DNA of 64,000 bases. It comes from Adiantum capillus-veneris (lineage: Eukaryota; Streptophyta; Polypodiopsida; Polypodiales; Pteridaceae). Of this stretch, positions 22,196 to 34,379 are shown piece by piece. A program made the translations under genes and the position numbers. The stretch covers positions 39,813,558 through 39,877,557 of the forward strand of contig CM043946.1 in assembly GCA_014529385.2 (NCBI GenBank). The letters are read 5' to 3'. Numbering within the stretch: the first letter of the stretch is position 1; each line of letters starts with the position of its first letter. The notes beneath the pieces are model-generated. The model worked only from the letters and a program-made list of their open reading frames with translations. It was not told where the DNA came from and ran no database searches.

Positions 22196-22635
22196 CTAGA
22201 TGTTGGGGTACTGCGTCGACGACAACGACGATGAGGGTACTTGTGCTACGGTGGATACCTTGTATTGCGACGACGAGAACGACGACGAGGAGGGGGAGGT
22301 TGTGGGCTGATCTGCCATCGTCGAGGATGGCGATGGCTGAAAGGCTAAAACCGTTGAAGAGGCTATGGATTGAAAACTGAAACGTTGAGGGTACTGTTGC
22401 AATGGGTCCTCAACGATGACTGAAAAGCTAAAACCGTTGAAGAGGCTATGGACTAAAAACTAAAACGGTGAGGGTACTGCTGCGATGATGAAAGGGTTGA
22501 AAACTGACCAAAAGCTTTGATAGGAGGGCTGAAGGAAAACGATGGTTTTGATGGTGCTTCTTGAGAGGCTTTGCTAATGCTCCTTTGTCTTTTACTGGCG
22601 CTCGAAGGACTTCTTTTATAGGTCTTTTTAGCCAT
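22196..22635 (-). CDS. Ser/Gln-rich hypothetical ORF, probably not intact
   Basis: From 22635 the minus strand encodes MAKKTYKRSPSSASKRQR followed by Ser/Pro-rich sequence to a stop near 22453. A second Ser/Gln-rich frame (22402-22196) follows. The two are linked by an 84-bp direct duplication (22344 and 22428), visible as repeated QQYPxRFSF. The composition is low-complexity and I recognise no family. It could be a fragment of an intrinsically disordered host protein or chance coding in a repeat. Confidence 0.25.
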
Positions 22636-23083
22636 TTGTCCTACCTACTTTTAATAAATGTCATGTCAAAGTCACTTATTAATAAATGACTTAATTGACT
22701 ATTCATATGCCTATATGCTTAAGTGACTTAACCACTGCAAGTAAGGGTATGCAACTCTGACCTGCATGATCATGCACGTCCTTCTAGAGGCTCACAAAAT
22801 GTTAGGCTAGATCCTAAGCTAACTAAGACTGACGCTAAACTATAGCAGTAGCTTGTCCACATGGCGCAAGTACAGTGCGCACGTGACAACAAAAAATACA
22901 GAAAATTATATGTCATGTTCTCTCCTTTCTATCTGAGTTCAAATTGAGTGTCAGTTCATGAGTTGCAAGCTTTGGACTACTCCCCCAACTATCATGTGAC
23001 TGAGCACGTAAGGTCGGAGCCCTTATCTTCATCCATAGGTAAAATGTATGAGCTCACTTTCGTGCAAGCAAGCAACTTTTTTT

Positions 23084-23306
23084 TTTTAACATCGACGCGA
23101 GGAAGGAAGTAGGGAGAAACTATACACATATCACGTATTTACAACTGTACATTGTTGCACATTACACCCTCGAGGGGCAACCATGGGAACCACCCCGCCA
23201 ATAGGGGAGGAGAATACACCCAAGAGAACGTAACTTGTGAGCTTCAAACCCTCAAAATTGGGGTTACATCTCAAAGGTCTCACCAATTGAGCTACGCTTC
23301 TTGGGT
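23084..23306 (-). mobile_element. tRNA-derived SINE with target-site duplication
   Basis: On the minus strand a tRNA-like head carries a full A box TAGCTCAATTGG (23283-23294) and a B box GGGTTTGAAGCTC (23239-23251). A ~150-bp body follows, then a poly(A) tail (plus-strand T run at 23077-23087). The 14-bp sequence AAGCAACTTTTTTT flanks it on both sides (23070-23083 and 23307-23320). The promoter boxes, tail and duplication together define a retroposed SINE. The spacing between arms is too long for a functional tRNA. Confidence 0.85.
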
Positions 23307-23349
23307 AAGCAACTTTTTTTAATAAGGAAATTGATGAGGAGATTTAATG

Positions 23350-23351
<2 letters not shown>

Positions 23352-23386
<35 letters not shown>
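23352..23386. repeat. (GA)n microsatellite
   Basis: 35 bp of GA shortly after the SINE. Confidence 0.93.
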
Positions 23387-23388
<2 letters not shown>

Positions 23389-24234
23389 GTAAGGAGTGTA
23401 AATTTTTTCCAAAGTTATGGTGAAAGAGGTGAAGAAAGGACCATGCACCAAAGCTTGCCAAAGACTTTTCTTCTAACCAAACACATAAAAGGACATACTT
23501 ATTTTTTTCCGGTTTTTAGATAAATATTTCACGGATTTGCTAGTTTTTGCAGTAAAACCTATAAAATTTTGTTGATATTCTTCATGGCAAGCTTGAAATG
23601 TAGCTAAGATTTTGCAAAATTGTGTTGCATGCAATTTTGAATCCTGATAACTTTGACTAGCATCTACATATTGTACTTGATCGACTAGTGTAAACGACAA
23701 TTGGATGGTTTTCGCATTGATTTCAATCAACACATATTTCCTCATTGAGATTTGCATTTTGCTTTCAAGGGAACTCTGTCTGAATGGTCTTCCTTTGCGT
23801 GGTTTTAGAAAAACTAAGATTAGATTGAAGGACTTCATTTCAACAAAAAAAAAAAGCAACAATTTTGTGACTTTTGAAGATTTTATCTTCCACAAATTAT
23901 AATAAAAGCTTTAGATAATGGAATTGGGTAATTTCGCACTTAAAATTTATTTTATGCTAACTAAAAATAGAAGTTTTAGTTTTTGGAGATCATATTTGAT
24001 ATGCCAAATTTTGCTATTGGTTGCTAAATAAGGTTGTTCTCATATTGTTTTATTTTTCAAAGAAATTTTTTTAATTGCTACTAATGGCTCTATACATTCC
24101 TATTGAGGTTCTTTGAATTAAGAAACAATTGCTGTCTCTCACCTCCACTTGCATAAGTGATCTCTAGCATGCAACAACCCTCTCAACATCCTTGATGACA
24201 ATCAATCTCATGATGAATTCTCCCACCTCGCCAC

Positions 24235-24273
<39 letters not shown>

Positions 24274-25420
24274 CTTGTTAATCATGCAAACATGTTTTCT
24301 ACCTCAAATTAATTCATTATGATTATCATTTACAAATTCCTTTCAAATTGAGGGTATTAAGAAAAATAATTTTCTAAAATTAGTGACCCCTACATTCTTT
24401 GAATCAAATGGCGAACATAATTTTTTCTTGTAAATAAAAAAATTTAGTGTGGAAAGAAGTCATATTCAATGAGAACTCCACCAAACTTGGGTTAAGCACA
24501 ATTTAATCTACATAACCACTTTAAAACATAATATAGCTACAAAAACTTTTGCCATCATTTTAACATAACCTTATTCAAAAAAAAAAAGACATGAACCACA
24601 ACGACTTTCACCATAAAGTCACAACCATAATCCATGAAAAAATATCAATCCTTAACCATAAACCATAATCGCGATGGACCAATTGCGACACTTAGTTTGA
24701 GATGTCCTTTAAAATCAATTGCGACACTTAGTTTGAGATGTCTTTTAAAATCAATCGAATGCCACTTACGTGAGACTTTAAATCACTCAAATTATGATGA
24801 TAGATAAGTATTGGACTACCAATGTATTTGATGAATTCTATCAAGGCCTTCCATGTTTATTAGGACAAATTATGGGACATCTCATATACCACCATCCCAT
24901 CGATACTATCCAAACAACAAAGCTTCCATTGATGAAATTTAAAGCTCTAGGTCATGCTGTAAAGTTTTATTCCTGCTTTGATGATTTGTGAGAAGTATTC
25001 AACGCAAGGGTGCTCTAGTCTTAGCATTCGTAGTAGTACAGGTATGGTTTAACTTTTAAGGTATTTTGTTTCTTTCTCTATATGTTGCCTAGACTGTTTT
25101 CTTTACTTGAGCATAAAGGGCCAATAATAAGACACTCTCCAAATATAACCTTGACCCCCACAAATCGCATAGGCAGCACCAATAAGTGGAGAGCACAATC
25201 CTACTGGGGTATCATTTGACTAGCAATTTACGAATTTGATACCGAATGGAATCGTACTTATGTTGAAGCAAGATAGTTCCAATTGATTTTATCCACTATT
25301 TTTGCATCAATTCTCATGGACGTCTATCAAACTCTATCTACAATGCATCACAAGTAACAAGGTGGCTATAAACTGTCCTTGATTTGAGCAATTTGAGTAT
25401 CTTTGAGTTGGTTGCTTAAC
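23387..25420. other. AT-rich region, no supported gene
   Basis: Includes a (GA)n tract at 24237-24270 and a 36-bp tandem duplication at 24680-24751. A 140-codon minus frame at 23895-23473 and a 65-codon plus frame at 24794-24991 show no recognisable motif. Confidence 0.45.
24680..24751. repeat. 36-bp tandem duplication
   Basis: CAATTGCGACACTTAGTTTG and the next 16 bases are repeated at 24680 and 24716 with one visible difference. Confidence 0.9.
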
Positions 25421-25431
25421 ATGCCATGGTC

Positions 25432-25940
25432 CGTCAAGGTCGCTGGTCAGGGGGCGCACAATCTGGGCCGTCCATCCTGCTGCCATTACTGGACAGAATT
25501 AGAGTGGAGGATAGTTGGATGCACGACATCTCAGCGTTCATAATCTCAAAGGCACAGCTGACCAATATTCGATGTCCACCTTAGCATGCGGAATCATCGC
25601 ATGTTTCCACCAATCATCATTGCCAATGATTGCATGGCAGCTCAGCGCTTGGAACAATTAATCGCTGTGTGCTCCAATGAATGCACACCAAGTCAGCACA
25701 GGTAATGTGACTAGCAATTGATGCGCTTTAACCATTGGACGATGAGCAGATGAATGACGTAGACTTGTTGACTGAGTAATCTCTACAGCTAAACACTGCA
25801 TCTGAGCATCAGCACCTGCTGACTGCGCAATCTTCACAACTAAGCCACTGACGTAGACCTGCTCATTGCACAATCTCTGCAATAAACAACTGTATCGCAA
25901 AATCTGTACCTGGCCCCCCTCCCACCGACCTTGACGGTCG
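25432..25940. mobile_element. possible MITE with inverted ends
   Basis: CCGTCAAGGTCG at about 25433 and its reverse complement CGACCTTGACGG at about 25927 bracket ~500 bp of non-coding DNA. Flanking GGGGGC-type bases also pair in part. No target duplication was resolved. Confidence 0.45.
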
Positions 25941-26058
25941 GGAATGGTCGTTTAATGACCATTCCCATAATATTGACACCCACCATGGCTCCAAGCCTCC
26001 GCCAGTCGCCATGTGGTCGTCAATATTATGGGGAATGGTCATTAAACGACCATTCCCC
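25940..26058. mobile_element. nested-palindrome MITE-like unit
   Basis: A ~39-bp end (GGGAATGGTCGTTTAATGAC...ATAATATTGAC) at 25940 is repeated in inverted orientation at 26019-26058. Each arm is itself a hairpin (GGGAATGGTC, 7-nt loop, GACCATTCCC). Only about 40 bp lies between the arms. There is no coding content. Confidence 0.75.
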
Positions 26059-26059
26059 T

Positions 26060-27800
26060 ACCCCTTAACATGCCTCTTAACTTTCAAATTGCGTCCCAAA
26101 AATGGCTTGCAATGAATATGGTTAATCAATGCTCAACCTCTACCGAATATAAAAAATGTCTTGAAGAATATTAACAACCTTTCAAGCAATGTGTGTGCAA
26201 ACATGTGCTAGCTCTCTTTAAGCCATGTCCTTTTTGATGCAGTCTTTCACCAAATCTGTGAAATCCCTGAAGCTGATGATTATGAACCCTCAAGCCACAG
26301 ACAACCTCAGAGGAAGGCACAACGCGGGATCAGATAGGAGCGAAAGACATTTTGTGATATTGTAATCAGAGACCATGATATGGATCTCATCTGAACTATG
26401 CACCTTTCTCATCATCTGCCCGCCATCTACTTCGTGTTCACCGGCAGCTCTAAGTTTCAAGGTCGCCCACTCAGCATCAATCCTAGGTTTGCCGACCCCA
26501 CGGCCACATGTGAAGTAGAAAGAGACAAATTGTGTGAACTACTACAGTCTGCCCAACCAATAGAGCCATGACGCCACACAAATGTGTCTTGTCATCAACG
26601 CCACAACGTGCAAATCGTAAATGAACCTTTGAGTCAAGTTTTGCAACTATGCCAAAATCGGCATAGTTGCAAAGTTGCTTGGCGTAGATGTGACGAGCTC
26701 AGTATTATGCCTCATTGGACCATGATGACGCTCAGTTGTCTGCACAAATAACTGATAGTTGAGTCCCGTGTGATCATTGCCTAAGCGTGTTAGTCATGCT
26801 TGATGCGCACCGAAGTGTAATAACATCTATCAAAACGTGTGAACAAACCATTTATACAAGAGGGTGGATCCAAAACTGGAAAACCTAACCTAATAGACTC
26901 GTCCAGGCATGCATGTCCTGCAAACAGGCTCACAAAATTGCTAGTACTAATCCTCCTAGGATTCTAGACACTCTTGTCTAGGGATAGATGGAAAATTGGC
27001 TCTTGAAGTCAATGAAGCATGTCCATGTGGCACATAGAACCATGTGTTAGCGGGTCGCCGCGACGGACGTCTGTAGCATAGCTATTTGGCACTAATATAA
27101 TATCAATACTCAGGGAAGCGACTTGGATGGGGCACGAAGACTCTTTGAGGGTGTCAACCTCAATAAATTCAATAGAACTATCCAAAAAGGTTGGCCTATA
27201 GTCTATGAACACTCTCATAAGGTCGAAATGACAAAAAACAACCATTAACACACTCAAAACAGCAGATTTATCTCGTAGACAGGTCGTCTCACGAACCACA
27301 ACAAAATTGAGAATGATTACACTTAAATTAAAGAGCAGTAGACAAAGAACACAATGCAATTGTCAGAAACAAATTTTGGATTACCATAGCTCAAGAAAAA
27401 TGGATTACAATGTGCAAGAGAGTAGCCGCCTTCAGTCGTACACTTCAAACTCCAAAATCTTTGATAATGATCACTCTTGTCAAACTTACAAAATTGGGTA
27501 TTATACCTAGGGATTCTTTTGGCGAGTGGCCGGCTTGTAAGGCTCAAACTCAAAATTAGACTTTACAACTCAAATTTTAAAGAAATTCGCTCAGAGATCT
27601 CTCGGTTAAAATCAAAATTCCTCATATTTACAAAGCTTTCTTGGAAAAATAATAATGGGCTACAAAACTAAAGACTTTAAGAAGGGGTGGCCGACTAGGA
27701 GGGTGCCCTTCTGGTCCAACTATTAGCATTCCCCCCTTCCTAGTCGTTGCATGTCCTCATGCAAGCTTTGTCTTTGGCTAGATCAAAACTTGTTCTGCAG
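26060..27800. other. anonymous region
   Basis: No domain recognised on either strand. Contains a perfect 14-bp hairpin at 26640-26673. The short minus frame 27359-27009 lacks recognisable features. Confidence 0.4.
26640..26673. repeat. perfect short hairpin (14-bp stem, 6-nt loop)
   Basis: TTTGCAACTATGCC and its exact reverse complement are separated by AAAATC. Confidence 0.92.
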
Positions 27801-27818
27801 GTTGAGCTCCTTGGGTCT

Positions 27819-30239
27819 TCAGTAGTCAAATGTCCTCTTTTCTAGTGTCTTTGTTATTTTTCTGAACTTTTTTGCTCGTGCCACAATGTCTGCTTGGACT
27901 ACCAAATCCTTGAAAGGGTTGTTCATTATTGCGCTCTGGTAGGCAATGTGGCGGGCTTGTAGATCCTTTGTCATGGGGTTGAAGATGATTGAGTCCATCT
28001 CAAAAAATCCTTTCATGAATGCCTCCTCAAATGTTTTCAGATACTGCGAGGGCAAAAACATGACTCTTGCGTACATCCCCATGATGACATTGTGGCTTGG
28101 GACCTCTGTTTCCATATTCCAACAAATGCCCTTTGTTCATTCAAGGAATACATGCCATGGGTGCTCTGATGCTCCGATGTCCTCAAATGCAGTGATCCAG
28201 GTGATTATCATCTTTGCAATCTTCACCAGAATTTCGCATGTAAGGTCAGGGACATCACGCATCTGTGTGATTATTGTTTGTAAGGTATGCACCATGTAGG
28301 ATTTCGTCAGTCCGTAGTTGTTGATGGACTTTGAGAGAACTATCTAATTGAGCACGAATAGTCTTTTGCTCTGCTAGTTGAAGTAGCTATCCTAGGATCA
28401 CCGTCTTGGAATTGGATAGTAAGTGGGGTCAATCCTGACGTGGTGTGGCGTATTTTTGTACATGGTCTCATCATGTTGTCGCTTCTCAAACCACTTCTTG
28501 TGCCAGAGGGGTTAACTTTCCAAAGTGGTCAGCACTTGATCTATTGACACTGGCGCATCTTTGTAATCCATTATCCCCCTTCTTGTTTGGTGCAAAGGCT
28601 AGTAAGGGATTCTTCTTCCACAAGAGTGCCTCTTGCTTCATGAGTGGTAGAGGAATCATTTCGTGGCTGAAATTCTGCAACACTTTATCAGGTTTGATCA
28701 TAAGCAAGGCTTCTGATTCCAATACCTTTAACTCATATTGCATGTATTCTTTGTGAGAGGGATCTGTATTTTTGATATCCATCTCCTAATCTTGTATCTT
28801 GCATCAGGAAGATCCTTTATGTCAGCCAACTCATGTAGTCCACCCTCAGTAGATGCACTTGTTAGATCTATTGGGGGCAGGTCTACCCATGTAGTCACTA
28901 CCTTTGGTGTTGGTGTCTATTGTGAACTGGAGAAATTGCTGTTGCTTGTATGGCAGTGATTGCCAAATCTTTACTTTTGAGCTCTTCAACATTCCTCTCG
29001 GCTTGGGCAGCTAGGTCGGCCTATGTCTTTGCCAACTATTCTTTCAAATGCAGGATCTCCTGATCCTTTTGAGCTTGATTAGCCATATTCACAGCCGTCA
29101 TAATCTATCTATCATACTTGGCTTGGGCTAGCTCAGCTTTCATTGCATTCAACTCTTTCAGGACCGCCCTTTGGAGCTTGTGAGGTAGAAGTCGGAGCCG
29201 TGGTATCTTGGATTGCCAAGATCTTGGAGAAGGTGTGCTTCACAACATCGTAAGAGTCACTTAGCTTTGCATTTTGTTGCTGATATCTCTCTAGCTCGTC
29301 TTCCAATCTTTGTTGTTTCACTTGTATTTCTATGTTGGCGGCTATGTGCTCTTCAAGTGCCTTGAAGTAGTCAATAGCTTCTCTCTCGCTTCTCTCTTTT
29401 CTTTTTTCTAGTTGTTCTTCCAGCTTGCTTTGACTTTATTTTAAATCTTCAATCTGCTGCTGCAACCTTCTTTTTTCTTCTTGTGCAGCTTGGACCTTTG
29501 CTTTAGCATCCCAGGCATCCAAATCTCGAAGGGTGAATATTGCTTTTATGAGCCGGTCTAGTATCCAGAGATACTGGGCCTTGTTCTTGAGTATTTCATT
29601 ATTGCAAAGTCCCAGCCTCCAGCTCTTTCTTTTCTCGTTGCTCTTTGGCTTTTTGTTGCTCTCTTTCCTTTGGTGGATTTTTGTCAGCCTTTTCAAATTC
29701 TTTGTTCTCTTGATCACCTTGTTGCTTTCTAGAATCCTTTTACTCCAAAGGAATCTGCTCTTGATCGATCTCTTTCTTTTGAGACTCCTCTTTCTCTTTG
29801 TCAATTGGCGGCGGGGTTGAGGGATTTGGAGAAAACCATTGTTCAGTGTAAGTATCTAGCACGTGATCCACCGTCTCATCCCCTTGGTGCTGCTTTTGTG
29901 TTGTATGGGGCCTCTTTGGAGAGGTCTCTAGTGACTCTAGATCTTTTGTTCTTTGTTTCTTGGAGGCCTCCACTCTTTGCTCTGCCTTTCTCTTGAGGAC
30001 ATTGTGGATTTTCAGGTGCATGGACTAAGCGAGCTTAGCTTCTTCGGCTGCTTTTCTCCTCTTGTACTGCGGATCTTCTCCATTTGTTTCACTTTTCTTT
30101 GTTCCAACTTTTTGTCTAGATCTATGGTGTCTTCATCATCGGCATCAGAGCCTTTGTCCTCCCCCTTTTTTTCCTCCTCTTCCAACTTTGTGTGTCGTTC
30201 CTCTCTTAGTCTTTGGGCTTCTTCCATATATCTTTGCAT
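27819..30239 (-). pseudogene. broken coiled-coil ORF of unknown family
   Basis: Successive minus-strand frames (30239-30012, 30021-29740, 29804-29436, 29321-29133, 28782-28486, 28115-27819) have a consistent protein-like character. The first four are Lys/Glu/Gln-rich and predict coiled coil (MEEAQRLREERHTKLEEEEK; EEKRRLQQQIEDLK; LEDELERYQQQNAKL). The last two are more globular (MDIKNTDPSHKEYMQYELKV; VMFLPSQYLKTFEEAFMKGF). They look like pieces of one protein of several hundred residues broken by frameshifts and stops. I do not recognise it; an element ORF (gag-like) or a host pseudogene are both possible. Confidence 0.4.
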
Positions 30240-30836
30240 TAATGGGAATCTATTATGTCGTCCTGCGCTTGACTCACACTAGAGGAATAGTAATGTCTTC
30301 TTCTTCATCTTTTGGCCAAGGATTGGAATTAAGATGGTGTATCTTGATTGTGTGACTTGATCTCGCGGCTGAATTCCCAGTTCAATTCCATTTCTTTGCT
30401 ATTTGTTACCTTGGCCTTTGAGATTTGGCCTCTTGTTGTCTGAATGTGAAGATGATGTTTGATTTCAATCTTGATAACAACCAACACTAGTACCGTATTG
30501 TACAAAAATGAATGTGATACTGAGTAATTTTGCATAAACCATTGTCTGATTGTCTAAATCCAGTTATCTTTTGAACTTTAAGTTCTTTTGTGTATAAGTA
30601 TTAAGTTTGATACAACAATACACATCCTAAACACAAGGCTTTTCTTAAAAATTGGGTTGGTCGGGATGTTGGCTTTGGACTAATGAAGTATCTATGGTCT
30701 CTGAAAGGCCCACTACCAATAATTCCTCTTTAGCTGGCAGATGTTAGGTGTCATTAGAAGGGTAATGGAATCTTTCTTCCTGAGGGTTGCTAGATTTTCC
30801 CTCCCCATTCCTATAGGAAAGACTCACTCATAGAAT

Positions 30837-30950
30837 AGTCAATTGTGGCTCCTTCAAGGTAGGTATTAAGGCGACCATCTTGCACCATAGTGTAGTCAAT
30901 TGTGGCTCCTTCAAGGAAGGTGTTAAGGGGAGAATGTCTTGCACCATAGC
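30837..30950. repeat. 57-bp tandem duplication
   Basis: AGTCAATTGTGGCTCCTTCA with the downstream CTTGCACCATAG occurs at 30837 and 30894 with several substitutions. Confidence 0.85.
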
Positions 30951-31289
30951 AAAGCCACAAATCCTTGGAAAAAAATATCATTTTAAGAATTGTGTAACCC
31001 AACTTGGGAATGATGTTATCTTATAGGGTAGAGAAGTATATCAGAGAAGAATGGGATGGAGGACTCAATGAGGTAGTAAAGTCAATAAGAGAGGAGAGAA
31101 GCCATTGACAATGTGTAACCCTTCTCTTCTTCTCTTTAATCTACTACTCTCCACCCACCAAACACATACATAGACCAAGCAACCCATCCTTACTTCTCTT
31201 CAATTTTCTATTCTCTACCTAGCATGCAAACACACAAAACAAATAGATGCAATAGCAAGCTTCTCTCAACCACACACACATCCTATGTA

Positions 31290-31790
31290 GTAAAGATGAA
31301 TCCTTTACAAAGTTTAAAGAATGGCATGTCTTGGTAGAGAAGGAACCTAGAAAGAATCTAAAGAAACTTAGATCAAATAGAGGTGGAGAATTCACTTCTA
31401 GTTAGTTTGCAAATTACTACAAGGGGCAAGGGATGAAGAGACAACTTACCACTGCAAATACACTTTAGCAAAATGGCATAGATAAATGTAAGAATTTCTT
31501 TATCCTCGAGATGGCAAGGAGTATGCTCCAAGGAGAAGGTTTTTTGACACTTTTTGGGTCAAATAAGTAAGCATTGCAGTGTACATCCTAAATCAAAGGA
31601 GCTATTCAAAAGCAATGCAAGGGATGAATTCTCTACAAGCCTTTTCTAGTAATAAACCTTTAGTGACTTGCTTCAAAATTTTGAAAAGTGATTGTTTTGT
31701 GTAGATGCCAGATTCTTCTAGAACCAAGCGGGATGTAAAGATTCAAAAATGTATTTTTCTTGGGTATAGTGAAGAGTTATTGACTCTATA
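31290..31790 (+). pseudogene. Ty1/copia integrase remnant
   Basis: The plus strand reads as a copia integrase core with many stops: KKLRSNRGGEFTS (usually SDRGGEF, so the second catalytic Asp is Asn), then RQLTTANT and QNGIDKCKNF (usually QNGVAERKN, Glu lost), EMARSMLQG, and the C-terminal KCIFLGYSEE. The order and spacing match the family. It is inactive. Confidence 0.82.
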
Positions 31791-32090
31791 ACTCTACAAT
31801 AAGGAAGGTCATTATAAGCTGAGATGTGGTGTTTGTCGAGCAACCACATCGAAGTAAGGAGGGTCCTTCTTCAATTAATCAAGAAATCCGTGCCTAGCAG
31901 CCACAACCACCAAACACTAACCACCACAGTGATCAAGAGGCAAGAAGGAGTTCGATAAGAAAATGAAGAAGAAGCAAATGGGACTAAGGAGCCCAACAGG
32001 AAGAAGCCATTGTGGGTGACTTCACTCTTGTATGGAAAGGAGCCGCCAACCATGATCCCCTAGGTGAACCACGTCATTCCATGAGGATAG

Positions 32091-32640
32091 ATGAGCAAAA
32101 GACAAGCTCAAGAGCATATAGTAAACTATGCACCTATGGAAGATTTACAAAAAGTGCAATATCCTAGCATCCTTGAAGAGGAAAAAGAGGATTTAAAGTG
32201 GATGGAGGCCATGCAGATAGAGTATGACTCCATCATGAGTAGCCACACTTGGGACCTTGTGGATTGTCCAAAGAAGCGCAAGGTTATTGGTACCAAATGG
32301 GTCTACAAAGCCAAGTACAAGAAGTTGTATCTTCAAAAGGCAAAAGCTTATAGACTTCAAAAGAAATTGCATGGGTTAAAGCAATCCCCACATGAGTGTA
32401 AGCAATGAATTGATAGGTACTTGAGTATTGGTTTTAAAATAAATCTTTCATAGTTTGTGCATCTTTCAAGAGGATGGTAGGTACATGCTTATTGTTGCAT
32501 ATGTGAATGATATCACCCTCTCTAGACATTATGAAGAAAAGATCTCTCAACTAAGAAGCCTTATGTACAAAATTAAAGATGGTAGATCTTGGACTTATGG
32601 ATTTTTGTCTCAACCCAAGGAAGCCTGACTGCAAGTTAGT
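32091..32640 (+). pseudogene. Ty1/copia reverse transcriptase remnant with deletion
   Basis: The frame 32091-32408 carries the N-terminal RT motifs WMEAMQIEYDSIMSSHTWDL and VIGTKWVYKAKYK, then jumps directly to KLHGLKQSPHE. The conserved block between these, around the first catalytic Asp, is deleted. Downstream to 32640 the YVDD-region equivalent is readable as a broken frame (SIGFKINLS; then VNDITLS, where YVDDI is usual, so an Asp is Asn). Confidence 0.82.
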
Positions 32641-33110
32641 TAGCACTCATTTTGAAGTTTTAACTTGAAACTTTTAAAGGAAGATGAAGATAGTTAGCAC
32701 TCATTTTGAAGTTTTAACTTGAAACTTTCAAAGGAGGATGAAGACAATGAGCGCTACAAGAAGCTTGTGGGAGGTTTGATTTATTTGTGTAATACTTGCC
32801 TTGACATTTGTGAAGCTACAAGCAAGTTTTGATCTTTCTTCTACTGAAGCTGAGTACAAAGCATGCTTTACCTAATGTGAGGCCCTATGATTAAGGAGAC
32901 TTTTGGGATACATGAAGCTGAGTACAAAGCATGCTTTACCTAATGTGAGGCCCTATGATTAAGGAGACTTTTGGGATACATGGGAGAAATTTAAGAGTAG
33001 CCGACGGTGTTACTATATGACAACCAAAGCTACATGGGAATTGTAGGAAATCATGTGTTTCATGCTTATAAGAAGTACATTGAGTTGAGTTAGGTTTTTG
33101 AGCGAGCTCA
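32638..33110 (+). pseudogene. Ty1/copia RNase H remnant with two tandem duplications
   Basis: Motifs RYKKLVGGLIYL, LSSTEAEYKACFT and YDNQSYMGIVGNHVFHAYKK mark the copia connection and RNase H. Two duplications scar it: 54 bp at 32638/32692 and 68 bp at 32846/32914. No LTR flanks were identified for this element. Confidence 0.8.
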
Positions 33111-33117
33111 ACGGAAC

Positions 33118-33361
33118 GAGTTTTTTTTTTTTTGGAGGGCCGACCTCCCTTCCTCCCCTTCCTCCTCTCTCCGCCCATGTGCTTCCTCCTCCTCCTTCAA
33201 CATCCTCCATCTCCTCCACCCCCTCTCTCCACCTACTCCTTTAACCGCCCTCCCTTTCTCCATCTCCTCCTCTAGCAACCGCCATCCCTTCCCCAAAGTC
33301 CTCTTCTCCTACTCCCTTCTTCCTCTCTCTTTTCTTGTCACTCTATAATCACTATCCCTCT

Positions 33362-33394
<33 letters not shown>

Positions 33395-33506
33395 CCCCCC
33401 CCCCCCCCTAGAGTGAGCTCCATCCCTCTTCCCCCCCCCCCCCTTCTCTCTCTCTCTCTCTCTCCCCCTTCCCTTCCCTCCCATCCTAGAGCTCCACCCC
33501 TCGTTG

Positions 33507-33561
<55 letters not shown>

Positions 33562-33728
33562 CCTTGCCACCATGCCCTTCCACTAGTAATTTTAATAGGT
33601 TTCTTTTAAAGAAAAAAATCTCCCCTCCACTAGCTCTCTTTCCCTCTGGTTTGTTTTAAAAGAAATTAAGGCACTCTCCCTCTCACAATTTTTGATGCCC
33701 CCTTTTCTCTCTCCTGTTGGCCCCTCCC

Positions 33729-33778
<50 letters not shown>

Positions 33779-33823
33779 CACACACACACACACACACACG
33801 TGCCCACACACACACACCGTATT

Positions 33824-33883
<60 letters not shown>

Positions 33884-33961
33884 CGCCCTCCGCCCCCCCC
33901 CCCTCTCTCTCTCTCCTCCTCACTCTTCCCTTCCCTCCCATCCCAGAGTGAGTTCCACCCC

Positions 33962-34012
<51 letters not shown>

Positions 34013-34282
34013 ACTGCCCTTCCTTCCCTCCCGTCCCACAATTAGAGAGAGGGGGGGGGGGGGGGGGGGCGATAGCGGGAGGGAGAGAAAAGGGGGGTGG
34101 AATTGGGACCCTCTCTGCTTCCCGTCACACTGCCACTTCAGTCCCTTCAATCCCAAAGAGAAATGAAATGAAATGGAATAAAAATGTTATATTAAATGTC
34201 TTCAAAAGACCAAAATGACCCATGAGACCAAACTTATACAATATTCATGGATCTAATACAATGTCTGCGTACAAATATAAAA

Positions 34283-34330
<48 letters not shown>
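33118..34330. repeat. microsatellite and homopolymer cluster
   Basis: Alternating (CT)n, poly(C), (CA)n, (GT)n and poly(G) tracts, including CT at 33366-33392, 33507-33558, 33738-33774, 33827-33880 and 33965-34007, CA at 33777-33820, poly(C) near 33393 and 33431, and poly(G) near 34050. Every long open frame here on either strand is composed of these repeats. Confidence 0.95.
34158..34285 (-). repeat. dispersed repeat, copy C
   Basis: The minus strand matches copies A and B through ATGGGTCATTTTGGTC, AATATAACATTTTTATTCCA and TTTCATTTCATTTC. Confidence 0.7.
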
Positions 34331-34335
<5 letters not shown>

Positions 34336-34379
34336 AGGGAAGGGAAGGGTTGGTTGTAGGGTGGGGGGAGGGAGGGCGG

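Noticed and set aside
23239-23294. Candidate tRNA gene on the minus strand
   Set aside because: A and B boxes are present but the anticodon arm region is too long and the unit ends in poly(A) with target duplications, so it is a SINE.
33335-34166. Long open frames of Leu-Ser, Arg-Glu and Pro repeats on both strands
   Set aside because: They are translations of CT/GA, CA and poly(C) microsatellites with no other sequence content.
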